The notes: generated by a model not told the origin, from the sequence alone. A stretch of DNA of 64,000 nt from Puniceicoccaceae bacterium (GCA_040224245.1 JBEGIR010000050.1:16891-80890), one strand, 5' to 3'; positions 35,429 to 44,618 are shown, numbered from the stretch's first letter. A program made the numbers and translations.

Positions 35429-36880
35429 ATGGCGCACGAAGCACATGATGTAGCGATTCCGGAAGAGGCAAAGGCCCTGATCCAGGAAGCAAAACCCGTT
35501 GACGTACCTCGCAGGGTGTTGGTGGAAAACAACCGTGATTACAACTGGATCACCGAAAAAGTCTGCGGCATCGTGGAAGCAAAAACTCCGCTTTGGTGGT
35601 GGATCTGCTTCTGCACTGCGGGCATGGTTGCCACCTTTACCCTGTTTGGACTGGTCTATCTGGTCTCCACCGGGGTTGGAGTCTGGGGACTTGCCAACCC
35701 GGTGAACTGGGGATGGGCAATCGTCAACTTCGTTTTCTGGATTGGCATTGGGCATGCGGGAACACTGATTTCCGCCATTCTCTGCTTGCTTAAACAGCGA
35801 TGGAGGACCTCCATCAACCGCACGGCAGAAGCCATGACGATTTTTGCGGTGTGCTGCGCAGGCATTTTTCCGCTCTTCCACGTGGGACGCGTGTGGTTTG
35901 CCTGGTGGCTGTTCCCAGTTCCCAACGCCAATGCGATCTGGCCGAATTTTCGAAGCCCGCTGGAGTGGGACGTTTTTGCGGTTTCGACCTATTTTACGGT
36001 ATCGGCACTTTTCTGGTACATGGGCATGATTCCGGATCTCGGTTTGCTGCGTGACCGCGCAAAGACCCTCTGGCGCAAGTATTTCTATGGAGTACTGGCC
36101 ATGGGCTGGCGAAACTCGGCAAAACACTGGAAGAACTATGAAATGGCTTACCTGGTACTGGCCGGACTGTCGACACCCCTGGTGCTCTCCGTTCACACCA
36201 TCGTTTCCTTCGACTTTGCTGCATCCATCCTTCCAGGCTGGCACACGACCATTTTCCCTCCCTACTTTGTGGCGGGTGCGATTTTTTCCGGATTTGGAAT
36301 GGTGCTGACCCTGATGCTGCCGCTGCGCTCGGTATTCAAGCTGCACGATCTGATCACGCAGTATCACATCGATGCGATGTGCAAAATCACACTGGCGACT
36401 GGAAGCATGGTGGGTTACGCCTACGCGATGGAGTTTTTCATCGCCTGGTATGGTGCCAATTCATTTGAGGCCTTTGCCTTTGTGAACCGCGCAGGAGGGC
36501 AGTATTTCTGGGCCTACTGGATCATGATTGCCTGCAATGTGATTTCACCGCAGCTCTTCTGGTTCAAATGGGTGCGGGAGAACACAACTCTGGTTTGGGT
36601 GATCTCGATTTTTGTGAACGTCGGGATGTGGTTTGAACGCTTTGTGATCACGGTTACCTCGCTGGCCAATGATTTTCTTCCCTCCAGCTGGGGCTATTAC
36701 TCCCCGACGATTGTGGATATTTACACCTACGTTGGAACCTTCGGGCTATTTTCCGTCCTGTTCCTGTTGTTCCTGCGCTTTCTGCCATTGATTGCGATTG
36801 CTGAAATCAAGGCACTGGCTTGCCCGCAGGCCGATCCGCACAACGTGGATCATCCCCTCAACCAGAAAAAATCGAAGTAA
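35429..36880 (+). CDS. actC: Alternative complex III quinol-oxidising membrane subunit ActC
   Basis: A 483-residue NrfD/PsrC-type integral membrane protein of about ten helices that binds quinol in ACIII. Evidence: the first helices ([21 protein letters not shown]), the conserved [23 protein letters not shown] and the [19 protein letters not shown] block, with the AGTLIS/GHAGT segment typical of ActC quinol sites. Start ATG 35429 follows a good Shine-Dalgarno (AAGAGG, 35415-35420). actD starts 7 bases after the stop. Confidence 0.93.
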   Translation: MAHEAHDVAIPEEAKALIQEAKPVDVPRRVLVENNRDYNWITEKVCGIVEAKTPLWWWICFCTAGMVATFTLFGLVYLVSTGVGVWGLANPVNWGWAIVNFVFWIGIGHAGTLISAILCLLKQRWRTSINRTAEAMTIFAVCCAGIFPLFHVGRVWFAWWLFPVPNANAIWPNFRSPLEWDVFAVSTYFTVSALFWYMGMIPDLGLLRDRAKTLWRKYFYGVLAMGWRNSAKHWKNYEMAYLVLAGLSTPLVLSVHTIVSFDFAASILPGWHTTIFPPYFVAGAIFSGFGMVLTLMLPLRSVFKLHDLITQYHIDAMCKITLATGSMVGYAYAMEFFIAWYGANSFEAFAFVNRAGGQYFWAYWIMIACNVISPQLFWFKWVRENTTLVWVISIFVNVGMWFERFVITVTSLANDFLPSSWGYYSPTIVDIYTYVGTFGLFSVLFLLFLRFLPLIAIAEIKALACPQADPHNVDHPLNQKKSK

Positions 36881-36887
36881 TTCTGAC

Positions 36888-37430
36888 ATGAGCAAAGATA
36901 CATATGGCATGATTGCGACGTTTGATACGTCCCCCGAGATTTACGAGGCATCGCGGGAAGTGCATGAGGCTGGCTACACTCAATTTGATGTTTTCACGCC
37001 TTTCCCGGTACACGGGATCGAGAAGGTCATGGGGGAGAAGCGATCCGTGCTCGGTGGGTTTTCGCTGACAGGAGGTATTCTGGGTTTCCTGCTCGGTTTT
37101 GTGATCGTGGCATTCATGAACTATGACTACCCGCTTATCGTGGGTGGAAAGGTCATTTTTGGTCCAATTTTTCCTTTCCCGATCTTCTATGAGTTGACGA
37201 TCCTGCTGGCCGCTTTTGGCACACTCGGGGGCATGTTCATTCTGAACAATTTGCCGCGGCACAATCACCCCGTTTTTGAATATGAGAACTTTGGCCGCAG
37301 CTCGGACGACAAATTCATGCTGGTGATTGAATCCGTTGACCCCAAATATGACGAAGGAGATACCCGGGTGTTTCTGGAACGGCTGGGTGGATACGATGTC
37401 ACCGTGATTCCCGCCTCAACGAAATCCTGA
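36888..37430 (+). CDS. actD: Alternative complex III subunit ActD (DUF3341)
   Basis: A 180-residue protein with two transmembrane helices in the middle (about 58-80 and 95-122) between a cytoplasmic N-terminal domain (TYGMIATFDTSPEIYEASREVHEAGYTQFDVFTPFPVHG) and a C-terminal domain (DKFMLVIESVDPKYDEGDTR). This is the DUF3341 subunit ActD, which packs beside ActC. The open frame begins earlier at 36792 inside actC, but the ATG at 36888 gives the family N-terminus. Confidence 0.92.
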   Translation: MSKDTYGMIATFDTSPEIYEASREVHEAGYTQFDVFTPFPVHGIEKVMGEKRSVLGGFSLTGGILGFLLGFVIVAFMNYDYPLIVGGKVIFGPIFPFPIFYELTILLAAFGTLGGMFILNNLPRHNHPVFEYENFGRSSDDKFMLVIESVDPKYDEGDTRVFLERLGGYDVTVIPASTKS

Positions 37431-37444
37431 ACCTTGCGAATTTC

Positions 37445-38110
37445 ATGATTAAAAAAATCACCATTGTTTACGTGTTGCTGATCGCACTCGTAGTCTCGGT
37501 CCTCGGATTTCGTGGTGCCAAGTCGAGCCGGGAGCCGATTTACATCTTCCCGGACATGGACATCCAGCAGAAGTACTATCCACAGGAAGAGAGCAGGTTT
37601 TTTGAGAATGGCATGGCCGACCGCCTTCCGCCGTCCAATACCGTGGAGCGGGGCAATGCCCTGGACCGGAAAGCAGTTTTTGACCCCGCGTTTTCTGCCG
37701 ATCATCTGAAAGACACCGCACTGCGTTTCGGTCGGGATGAGGATGGAGCGTTTGTCTCTGGGTTCCCGGTGGAAGTGACGCATGAACTCATGCGTAAGGG
37801 TAGGGAGCGATATGATATTTTCTGCGCAGCCTGTCATGGCCATGCGGGGGATGGAAATGGAGCGATCAAGAACTTTGCCGGACCCAATCTGGCACCCTCC
37901 AACCTGCTCATTCAACTCTACAGGGATCAGTCTGAAGGGGAGATCTACAACACCATTGTGAACGGCAAGAACACGATGAAAGGATACGGCGACCGCCTCA
38001 ATCTTGAGGAGCGCTGGGCCATCGTGCTCTATGTGCGCGCGTTGCAGAAGGCTGCCAATGCGGGCGTTGATGACGTTCCTGAAGCTGAACGGAGGGCAAT
38101 GGGACTATGA
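37445..38110 (+). CDS. actE: Alternative complex III monohaem cytochrome ActE
   Basis: A 221-residue membrane-anchored cytochrome c. One N-terminal helix (ITIVYVLLIALVVSVLGF) and a single haem site CAACH at 127-131 within a normal class I cytochrome fold (FCAACHGHAGDGNGAIKNFAGPNLAPSNL; distal Met probably in KNTMKGYGDRL). ActE is the periplasmic electron exit of ACIII. Its stop overlaps the actF start in an ATGA arrangement, showing translational coupling. Confidence 0.92.
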   Translation: MIKKITIVYVLLIALVVSVLGFRGAKSSREPIYIFPDMDIQQKYYPQEESRFFENGMADRLPPSNTVERGNALDRKAVFDPAFSADHLKDTALRFGRDEDGAFVSGFPVEVTHELMRKGRERYDIFCAACHGHAGDGNGAIKNFAGPNLAPSNLLIQLYRDQSEGEIYNTIVNGKNTMKGYGDRLNLEERWAIVLYVRALQKAANAGVDDVPEAERRAMGL

Positions 38111-39402
38111 GTGCGAACGCAAATCCAATTTCAAACATTGTTATGTCGGGAGAACAGAAAGAACGGAATCCATCCCTGATTGCCCTGGTGGTGGGAGTGA
38201 TCGGCTTGGCTATTGCAATTGCGGGTCTGGTGACTGGCCTCATCGGGTCGGATTCCCGTCCCTGGTTGAGCTGGTTGATTGGCGTTGCCTTTTGGATGTC
38301 CATTCTGATCGGAAGTTTGCTCCTGATCCTGATATCGTGGGTATTTGATGCGGGCTGGTCCGTGATTATCCGGCGACAGCTTGAACACATTGTGGGGGCT
38401 TTTCCGATTCTGGCTCTTTGTTTTGTTCCCTTCCTGTTGGTGGCATGGTTTTCGAATGAACCGGGCTTGGTATGGAAGTGGCTGGATCTCGATCATGTCC
38501 TGCACAACGGCTCCACCGTTGGCGAAGATCCGCTCTATCTCTGGAAGAGTGCCTGGCTCGATATCACCTGGCTGACGGTGCGCACGCTGATCTATTTTAC
38601 GGTCTTCATCGGACTCGCCACCCTGTTGCGCAAGTTTTCATTTCGACTGGATGAAGATGGCGATGTGCGCTGGGTACACCGCTCCCGCAAGCTGGCTGCG
38701 TTTGGATTGTTTGCAGTTGGTCTGGGCCTCACCTTTGCGGCAGTTGACTGGTTCATGAGCTTGGAGTTTCACTGGTTCTCAACCATGTTTGGGGTCTGGT
38801 ACTTTGCCAGCTCGATCCGGGCTGCGGTCGCCTTCATCATCATTGTCTGTTTTTTCCTTTCGACCCGTGGGTATTTGAAGGGCATCTACGGAAGGGCACA
38901 CCGCTATGATCTCGGCTGCCTGCTGTTGGCATTTACAATTTTCTGGGCCTATATTTCGTTTTCCCAGATGTTCCTGATCTATCAGGGAAACATTCCCGAA
39001 GAAACGTTTTGGTACAACCTGCGCCTGTATCTCATGGACGACAGCGGTTACAGCAGTTGGTGGTATGTGTCGATGGCACTGGTTTTCCTTCACTTCTTTG
39101 TGCCGTTTGCCTTCCTACTGTTCTACTCGAGCAAAGTTCATGTCGGACGCCTGCTCTTCATGGCAGGATGGGTGCTGGTTTTCCATGTGCTCGATTTGTA
39201 TTTCAACATTCTGCCGGGAGAACTCATGACGGAGGATGGCACCTGGATCCTTCGTGGATTCTCCGTCACCCTTTTTGACATTGCCGGATTGGTTGGCATC
39301 GGAGGACTGGTGATCTGGTCGTTCCTGCGCAGTGCCGCCAAAGTGAAACCCATTCCGGTGAAGGACCCCCGGATTCTCGAGTCCATTCACCACCACGAAT
39401 AG
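38107..39402 (+). CDS. actF: Alternative complex III membrane subunit ActF
   Basis: A 431-residue integral membrane protein with about ten helices, the second NrfD-like subunit of ACIII. Typical segments: ALCFVPFLLVAWFSNEPG, KSAWLDITWLTVRTLIYF, WFMSLEFHWFSTMFGVWYFASS and SFSQMFLIYQGNIPEETFWYNLR. It is thought to help proton movement or stabilise the complex rather than bind quinol. First ATG (38107) overlaps actE; an in-frame ATG at 38149 is possible. The next gene follows after 2 bases. Confidence 0.92.
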   Translation: MSANANPISNIVMSGEQKERNPSLIALVVGVIGLAIAIAGLVTGLIGSDSRPWLSWLIGVAFWMSILIGSLLLILISWVFDAGWSVIIRRQLEHIVGAFPILALCFVPFLLVAWFSNEPGLVWKWLDLDHVLHNGSTVGEDPLYLWKSAWLDITWLTVRTLIYFTVFIGLATLLRKFSFRLDEDGDVRWVHRSRKLAAFGLFAVGLGLTFAAVDWFMSLEFHWFSTMFGVWYFASSIRAAVAFIIIVCFFLSTRGYLKGIYGRAHRYDLGCLLLAFTIFWAYISFSQMFLIYQGNIPEETFWYNLRLYLMDDSGYSSWWYVSMALVFLHFFVPFAFLLFYSSKVHVGRLLFMAGWVLVFHVLDLYFNILPGELMTEDGTWILRGFSVTLFDIAGLVGIGGLVIWSFLRSAAKVKPIPVKDPRILESIHHHE

Positions 39403-39404
39403 TC

Positions 39405-39692
39405 ATGAGCCGAAACGAAACCGAATCCAATTCCAGCCAAATCATCAGCCTGCTTGCGAGTGCCGGAGGCATCCTGCTCTTTGCACTGATTCTGTGGTTG
39501 ACCTACTTGCCAACCCATTCGGAGAAGGCGGATGCTACCTTGCGTCTCGAACGGGAACAGAAGCTGTCGAGCCTTCGGGCGGGTGCAGCGGACGTTCTGC
39601 AAAACTATGATGTGATCAGCGCAGCCGACGGTATCTACCGCATCCCGATTGACAAAGCGATGCAGTTGACTGTGGAAACCTACCAGCAATAA
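39405..39692 (+). CDS. Small single-helix membrane protein in the ACIII-cbb3 operon, function unknown
   Basis: A 95-residue protein: short hydrophilic N-terminus (MSRNETESNSSQ), one transmembrane helix (IISLLASAGGILLFALILWLTYL, about 13-35) and a 60-residue soluble tail predicted to face the periplasm (HSEKADATLRLEREQKLSSLRAGAADVLQNYDVI, ending in IDKAMQLTVETYQQ). No haem, iron-sulfur or copper motif. It begins 2 bases after actF and ends 5 bases before a CcoS-like gene, so it is an integral part of the operon. It may be a structural link between ACIII and the oxidase, but that is inference; I do not recognise a named family. Confidence 0.8.
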   Translation: MSRNETESNSSQIISLLASAGGILLFALILWLTYLPTHSEKADATLRLEREQKLSSLRAGAADVLQNYDVISAADGIYRIPIDKAMQLTVETYQQ

Positions 39693-39697
39693 GCATC

Positions 39698-39904
39698 GTG
39701 GCCGAGTCCTGGGATATCGTCATCATTGTATTAATCCTGTTCGGACTGCTGTTCTTTTCCGTGGCGGTTTTTGCATTGTATTGGGCTGCAAAAACTGGTC
39801 AATTTGAGCAGTTTGAAAAGGGAGCCAAGAGCATTTTCACTGAGGAAGAACCTGAAGGTGTTCACATCGACTCCTTCCCCAAAAAACGGAAGCGGCGCAG
39901 CTAG
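39698..39904 (+). CDS. ccoS: CcoS-like cbb3 oxidase assembly protein
   Basis: A 68-residue protein with one N-terminal helix (IVIIVLILFGLLFFSVAVFALYW) followed by AAKTGQFEQFEKGAKSIFTEEEP. The helix-FxWAxxxGQF-(D/E)-acidic pattern is that of CcoS, a small protein needed to insert cofactors into cbb3-type oxidase. Unlike usual CcoS it carries an extra tail ending in FPKKRKRRS. The start is GTG (39698). It lies directly before ccoN instead of after the ccoI-type copper ATPase gene, as is commoner. Confidence 0.7.
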   Translation: MAESWDIVIIVLILFGLLFFSVAVFALYWAAKTGQFEQFEKGAKSIFTEEEPEGVHIDSFPKKRKRRS

Positions 39905-39954
39905 TGCCGGATGCGAATCCTCGCATTCGACTTCCTCAATTCTTTCATGCAACC

Positions 39955-41412
39955 ATGAGCACAGACACCACCTTTAGCCCCTACCGTTCGGAGGAAATTG
40001 CCGAACGCGTCAAACTGAGCCAGATCGATCAATCGATTCGCAAAGCCGGAATTTTCTTTCTGGCTTCGGCGTTGATCTGGCTGATGGTTGGCACCGTGTT
40101 GGCGATCATCGCATCCTACAAACTGCACACGCCGGAGTTCCTGGCGCAGTATGAGTGGTTGACTTTTGGCCGGGCACGTTCCGCCCACCTCAATGCCATG
40201 ATTTTTGGCTGGTCGAACAATGCGATTTTCTGCCTGGGATTGTGGGTGATGGCGCGTCTGAGTCGTGCGGAAGTCCGGCACGATGGCATGTTGCTGATTG
40301 CCGGGATTTTTTGGAATGTGGGCGTTACTGTCGGTGTGATTGGCATTCTGTCGGGATGGATGACCTCGGTTGAGTGGCTTGAGATGCCGATCGCAGTGGC
40401 ACCGATCCTCGCCTTTGCCTATGTGCTGATTGCCATTTGGGGCATTTCGTGTTTTGCGAATCGCAAGTCAGACCACGTCTACGTTTCGCAATGGTATATC
40501 CTTGCGGCCCTGTTCTGGTTTCCCTGGCTCTATATCATTGCCGAAGTCATGATCCTGTTTGTACCTGCTCGCGGTGTGGTGCAATCGGTGACAAACTGGT
40601 GGTTTGCGCACAATGTGCTGGGGCTTTGGTTGACTCCAGTCGCACTGGGCGTGGCGTATTATCTGATTCCGAAAGTATTGGGGAAGGCGATCTACAGCTA
40701 TTATCTCTCGGTTCTGGGGTTCTGGTCCCTGGCGTTGTTTTACAACTGGGCAGGAATTCACCACCTCATCGCGGGGCCGATTCCGATCTGGCTGCAGACT
40801 GCGGGCACGATTGCCAGTGTGATGATGACCATCCCTGTAGTTGTGGTTGCCATCAACCAACACATGACCGTTGTAGGGGAACCGTTTGCGGTATGGAGGA
40901 GTCCAACGCTGCGCTTTATTGTCTTTGGAGCCATGTCCTACACGGCTGTGAGCCTCATCGGTTCGGCGATGGCATTGCGCTCGGTCAATGAGGTCACCCA
41001 TTTTACCCATTTCACGGTTGCCCACGCCCATCACGGTCTTTATGCCTTTTTCACCATGATCATGTTTGGCGGGATCTATTTTGTGATGCCGCGGTTTTTG
41101 CAACGCGAATGGCCATCTGCCGCTCTGATCAGTGTACACTTCTGGAGTGCGGCGCTCGGGGTTACAGGATACGTTGTCTTTTTGTCGATCGGGGGCTGGA
41201 TTCAGGGTCTTGAAATGAACAACCCCGATATTCCATTCCTGGAATTGATGGCAAACACGGTTCCCTGGCTGGCCTCGCGGACCGTATCGGGCATTCTGAT
41301 GACGATTGGACACAGTGCTTTTTTCATCAATTTTTTCTGGATGCTCTTTGCCAAACCTGCACAAGCTTCGTCAGGTCCAACCCTCTTTCCTGTCAAAGAA
41401 ACAACTGCCTGA
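39955..41412 (+). CDS. ccoN: cbb3-type cytochrome c oxidase subunit I
   Basis: A 485-residue catalytic subunit holding the low-spin haem b and the haem b3-CuB site where oxygen is reduced. About 12 helices. Histidines: H78 (RSAHLNAMIFGW, low-spin haem), H219 (WFAHNVLGLWL) and H269-H270 (WAGIHHLIAGPIP), CuB ligands, and the TVAHAHHGLY pair for the haems. The YNWAGIHH segment supplies the usual tyrosine environment of C-family oxidases. Start ATG 39955 leaves 50 bases after the CcoS-like gene; the open frame upstream from 39904 is not family-like. Confidence 0.94.
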   Translation: MSTDTTFSPYRSEEIAERVKLSQIDQSIRKAGIFFLASALIWLMVGTVLAIIASYKLHTPEFLAQYEWLTFGRARSAHLNAMIFGWSNNAIFCLGLWVMARLSRAEVRHDGMLLIAGIFWNVGVTVGVIGILSGWMTSVEWLEMPIAVAPILAFAYVLIAIWGISCFANRKSDHVYVSQWYILAALFWFPWLYIIAEVMILFVPARGVVQSVTNWWFAHNVLGLWLTPVALGVAYYLIPKVLGKAIYSYYLSVLGFWSLALFYNWAGIHHLIAGPIPIWLQTAGTIASVMMTIPVVVVAINQHMTVVGEPFAVWRSPTLRFIVFGAMSYTAVSLIGSAMALRSVNEVTHFTHFTVAHAHHGLYAFFTMIMFGGIYFVMPRFLQREWPSAALISVHFWSAALGVTGYVVFLSIGGWIQGLEMNNPDIPFLELMANTVPWLASRTVSGILMTIGHSAFFINFFWMLFAKPAQASSGPTLFPVKETTA

Positions 41413-41418
41413 TTTTTC

Positions 41419-42075
41419 ATGAAGAACCTTCCATTATTGTTTCTTGGTATCTTTTTTACCCTGGCATTTTCCTGGGTGGGGCTTGTGCTCACCAGTCATC
41501 TGAATCTTGGAAATCTGGGACCGACCACGTCTTCCCTCGATGATGAGGGAAACGCGCTTGAAGGAGAACAGCTCTATCCGATCAAACTGGGGGGTATCGC
41601 TAAGACCGGAAAGCAGATCTATATCGATCAGGGCTGCATGTATTGTCACTCGCAGCAAGTGCGTCCCAAGGGATTCGGAGCAGACTATGAACGCGGCTGG
41701 GGAGATCGCCAAACGGTGGCGCGCGATTACATTTACCAGGAGCGTGTCTTGCTGGGAACGATGCGTACTGGACCCGACTTGGCCAATGTGGGTGCACGTC
41801 TGAGTTCGGTGGACTGGCACATGAATCATCTCTACCATCCTCGCATTACGTCACCGGGGTCCATCATGCCTCCATACCCCCATTTGTTCGAAGTCCGAAA
41901 GATTGAAGGTTATGATTCTTCCGAGGCCTTGAACATCCCGGAGAATTCTCCCTATGCTCCACCTGACGGGTATGAGGTGATTCCCACTGACCGTGCGAAG
42001 GCATTGGTTGCCTACTTGTTGGCACTGAAGGTGGATTACGAACTGCCTGAAATGAAGTTTTCGGAAATAGAATGA
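41419..42075 (+). CDS. ccoO: cbb3-type oxidase subunit II, monohaem cytochrome c
   Basis: A 218-residue membrane-anchored cytochrome c. N-terminal helix ([20 protein letters not shown]), haem site CMYCH at 73-77 ([18 protein letters not shown], the classic CcoO sequence), and [26 protein letters not shown] supplying the axial methionine. It feeds electrons from soluble or attached cytochrome c to CcoN. Six bases after ccoN, overlapping the next gene. Confidence 0.94.
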   Translation: MKNLPLLFLGIFFTLAFSWVGLVLTSHLNLGNLGPTTSSLDDEGNALEGEQLYPIKLGGIAKTGKQIYIDQGCMYCHSQQVRPKGFGADYERGWGDRQTVARDYIYQERVLLGTMRTGPDLANVGARLSSVDWHMNHLYHPRITSPGSIMPPYPHLFEVRKIEGYDSSEALNIPENSPYAPPDGYEVIPTDRAKALVAYLLALKVDYELPEMKFSEIE

Positions 42076-42743
42076 GCGACGATCCTAACAACAAATCCAA
42101 GCGTAACGACGAGTGGTCCGGTTTTGACCGCTCTGGATTGGAGGACCCCGAGGTTCAGAAGATCCACTCTGCGCTTGAGCGGGAAAAAGCAGAGCCGAGC
42201 GAGGGATTCGCGGCACCTCCGCTGGTGGTGGTCTTTTTCAGCATGATCGTGTGTCTCTGGGTATCGTGGTACGCTCCACAATACATGGGTGGATTTCGCT
42301 GGGATGTCTACGATCCGCACTACGATCCCGACGCCGTTGCCGAACCCACGGTGTACGATCCGATTGCACGCGGTAAGCGCATTTATACGAACAAATGCCA
42401 AGTCTGCCACCAGCAGACTGGGACCGGTGTTCCAGGGGTTTATCCTCCATTGGCCGGAGCGGATTGGGTCGCAAAATCTCCAGACATCCTGGTACGCGTT
42501 GTTCTTAACGGACTGGCAGGGGAAATTGTGGTCAACGGCAATACCTACAACAGTGCAATGACCGCCTTTGGCAATGACCTGAGTGATCAGGAAATCGCAG
42601 AGGTTTTGACCTATATTCGCAATTCCTGGGGCAATGAGCTACCGTTTATCGAGGAGGCGGAAGTTGCAGCAATCCGTGCGGCGGTCGGTTCACGAACTAC
42701 CACCTACAGCCCTTCAGAACTGTTGGAAGCATTTGCTGAATAA
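42072..42743 (+). CDS. One-haem CcoP-like cytochrome c of the cbb3 operon
   Basis: A 223-residue membrane-bound cytochrome c overlapping ccoO by ATGA. Acidic/basic N-terminal stretch, a single helix ([17 protein letters not shown], 51-67), then one haem domain with CQVCH at 109-113. The YDPHYDPDA linker and [27 protein letters not shown] region look like the third-subunit cytochrome. Standard CcoP carries two haem sites; only one is present here, and the protein is shorter than the usual 290-300 residues. It therefore plays the role of CcoP with one domain lost, or is a distinct third subunit. Confidence 0.85.
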   Translation: MSDDPNNKSKRNDEWSGFDRSGLEDPEVQKIHSALEREKAEPSEGFAAPPLVVVFFSMIVCLWVSWYAPQYMGGFRWDVYDPHYDPDAVAEPTVYDPIARGKRIYTNKCQVCHQQTGTGVPGVYPPLAGADWVAKSPDILVRVVLNGLAGEIVVNGNTYNSAMTAFGNDLSDQEIAEVLTYIRNSWGNELPFIEEAEVAAIRAAVGSRTTTYSPSELLEAFAE

Positions 42744-42757
42744 AAAACAGGGGTCGC

Positions 42758-44545
42758 ATGGGAACCACGAGCGACAAGCCCAAGCTCCCGAGCTTGACTC
42801 TCAACATTGATCCCATACCGCTCCACGCAAGCATCCGTGGATTTCGCTTCAGTCACCTGGGCGGAGACCTGAGTGCTGCCGTGAATGTAGCGCTGCTTGC
42901 ATTTCCTCAGGGAATGGCCTATGCCCTGATTGCCGGGATACCCTTGCACTATGGGATTTTTGGCTCTGCGGTAGCGGCGGTGCTGGGATCGCTCTTTGCA
43001 CGTTCCCACTACATCACGCTCGGACCCACCAACGCGACTTCAGTGCTGCTGCTCAGTGCCTTTGCTGCGCTTCAGATCAGTGATGAGCAGAAGCTGCACC
43101 TTCTGCCACTGATCGTGTTTCTATCGGGCCTTTTTCTGATCATCGGAGCGCTCGCTCGCGTGACAACGCTGATCCAGTACATTTCCAAGAGTGTGATCAC
43201 GGGCTATATCACTGCGGCTGCCGTGTTGATCATCAGCAATCAATTCAAAAATGTCGTTGGAATTCGTTTTGCAGATGGGGTGGAAGTGTCGACCTTTCTT
43301 CAGGTTTTCTATCATTCCATTCGAGCGATGCCTGCGGTGAACTGGCATTCTGTCCTGATCGCTTCCATCGCGGCGATCTGCTATGTGCTGCTGGTTTCTC
43401 GTGTTCCCCGCTTGCCCAATGTGGCGATTGTGCTGGTGATTGTCTCCCTTGCCACGCTTGCGCTCGAACCCCTCGGAATTCGTGTGGACAAGCTCGATGC
43501 GATTCGCCTCGATGCCTGGGCCTTTACGCCGCCAGTATGGGATTTTCACAACATCCGCATGCTCGTCGGAACTGCTATGGCCATCGCCATTCTCAGTCTT
43601 TTGGAGGGAACCTCCATTGGGAAAAGCCTTGCTGCCCGCTCGGGTGGCAAACTCGATACGGATCAGGAGATGTTCAACATGGGGGTCGCCAACATTGGCT
43701 GTTCCCTGTTTTCAGGCATGCCCGCCAGTGGTTCGCTTACGCGTTCCATGCTGAACTGGAAGAGTGGGGCGCGCAGTCCGCTGAGCAGTCTGTACACCGG
43801 TATTCTGATTGTAATTGCCGCCTATCTGTTGGGGCCATTCGTCAGTTACGTTCCCAAGCCTGCGCTTGCGGTGCTGGTGATTTCCATTGGAATTTCACTG
43901 ATCAATCGGCATCAGATCTTCGTGGTGACGCACTCGACGGGCAGCGACAAGCTGGTTTTTTACATCACGCTGGTCGCAGGATTGTCCATGCCGCTCGATA
44001 TGGCCATTGTGCTGGGCACGGGACTGTCGATTTACCTCTTTCTCAAGAAAGCAGCCCGTCCCGAATTGGTGGAATACGCTTTCAATGAGGAAGGACACCT
44101 GTTGCGTCGTCATCAGGAACGCGAGGTGCTTGAAATCTCAATTGTTCACGTCGAGGGGGATTTGTTTTTTGGTTCGGCGGAATTGTTCCGCGATCAGATT
44201 CGGAGAGTTTTTGAGGAGGAAAATCTCAAGATTCTGGTACTTCGCATGAAAAACGCCTACATTCTGGATGCGACCTGTGTGCTCGCTCTGGAGGAATTGA
44301 TTCAGTACATGAAGGAAAATCAGCGCTACCTTCTGATCAGTGGGGTACGCTCCAAAATATATGAGGTTCTTGAACGCTCAGGAGTGATTGAGGCGCTGGG
44401 GAGTGAGAACATCTTTCGCGAAGATCCCGAGAATCCAACATACTCCACCGCGCAGGCGATGCGGCGTGCACAGCAAATCCTGGGTGGACGGGAGGCAAAT
44501 GTGACGATTTATGTCAATCCGGAGACGGCGCGGGACGAGGAGTAA
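42758..44545 (+). CDS. SulP-family anion transporter with STAS domain (copy 1)
   Basis: A 595-residue transporter. The membrane part (about 35-430) has the SulP signatures DLSAAVNVALLAFPQGMAYALIAGIPLHYG and LGPTNATSVLL, and SGGKLDTDQEMFNMGVANIGCSLFSGMPASGSLTRSM; the C-terminal STAS domain (about 455-570) contains SIVHVEGDLFFGSAELF and KNAYILDATCVLALEEL. Family members carry sulfate, bicarbonate or other anions. It follows the oxidase operon by 14 bases, in the same direction, so it is likely co-transcribed; bicarbonate/CO2 or sulfate handling linked to respiration is possible. A related gene (52349-54070) is on the other strand. Confidence 0.9.
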   Translation: MGTTSDKPKLPSLTLNIDPIPLHASIRGFRFSHLGGDLSAAVNVALLAFPQGMAYALIAGIPLHYGIFGSAVAAVLGSLFARSHYITLGPTNATSVLLLSAFAALQISDEQKLHLLPLIVFLSGLFLIIGALARVTTLIQYISKSVITGYITAAAVLIISNQFKNVVGIRFADGVEVSTFLQVFYHSIRAMPAVNWHSVLIASIAAICYVLLVSRVPRLPNVAIVLVIVSLATLALEPLGIRVDKLDAIRLDAWAFTPPVWDFHNIRMLVGTAMAIAILSLLEGTSIGKSLAARSGGKLDTDQEMFNMGVANIGCSLFSGMPASGSLTRSMLNWKSGARSPLSSLYTGILIVIAAYLLGPFVSYVPKPALAVLVISIGISLINRHQIFVVTHSTGSDKLVFYITLVAGLSMPLDMAIVLGTGLSIYLFLKKAARPELVEYAFNEEGHLLRRHQEREVLEISIVHVEGDLFFGSAELFRDQIRRVFEEENLKILVLRMKNAYILDATCVLALEELIQYMKENQRYLLISGVRSKIYEVLERSGVIEALGSENIFREDPENPTYSTAQAMRRAQQILGGREANVTIYVNPETARDEE

Positions 44546-44551
44546 CGTGAC

Positions 44552-44586
44552 AAAAAAATACTGAGCTTTTATCTTGATCAAAGCTC
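44552..44586 (-). terminator. Terminator hairpin downstream of SulP-1, T-run on the minus strand
   Basis: GAGCTTT (44563-44569) pairs with AAAGCTC (44580-44586). On the minus strand the stem is followed by AGTATTTTTTTG, a good rho-independent pattern for leftward transcripts such as that of the YciH gene; on the plus strand it could weakly end the oxidase-SulP transcript. Confidence 0.6.
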
Positions 44587-44618
44587 CGACGCTCCCTAAT
44601 TTCGCGTTTCCTTTGGAG

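Noticed and set aside
35390..36367. 325-residue minus-strand open frame
   Set aside because: Antisense to actC and rich in Lys/Arg/Asn shadows; not a gene.
40468..41364. 298-residue minus-strand open frame
   Set aside because: Antisense to ccoN, with low-complexity charged composition and no recognisable domain.
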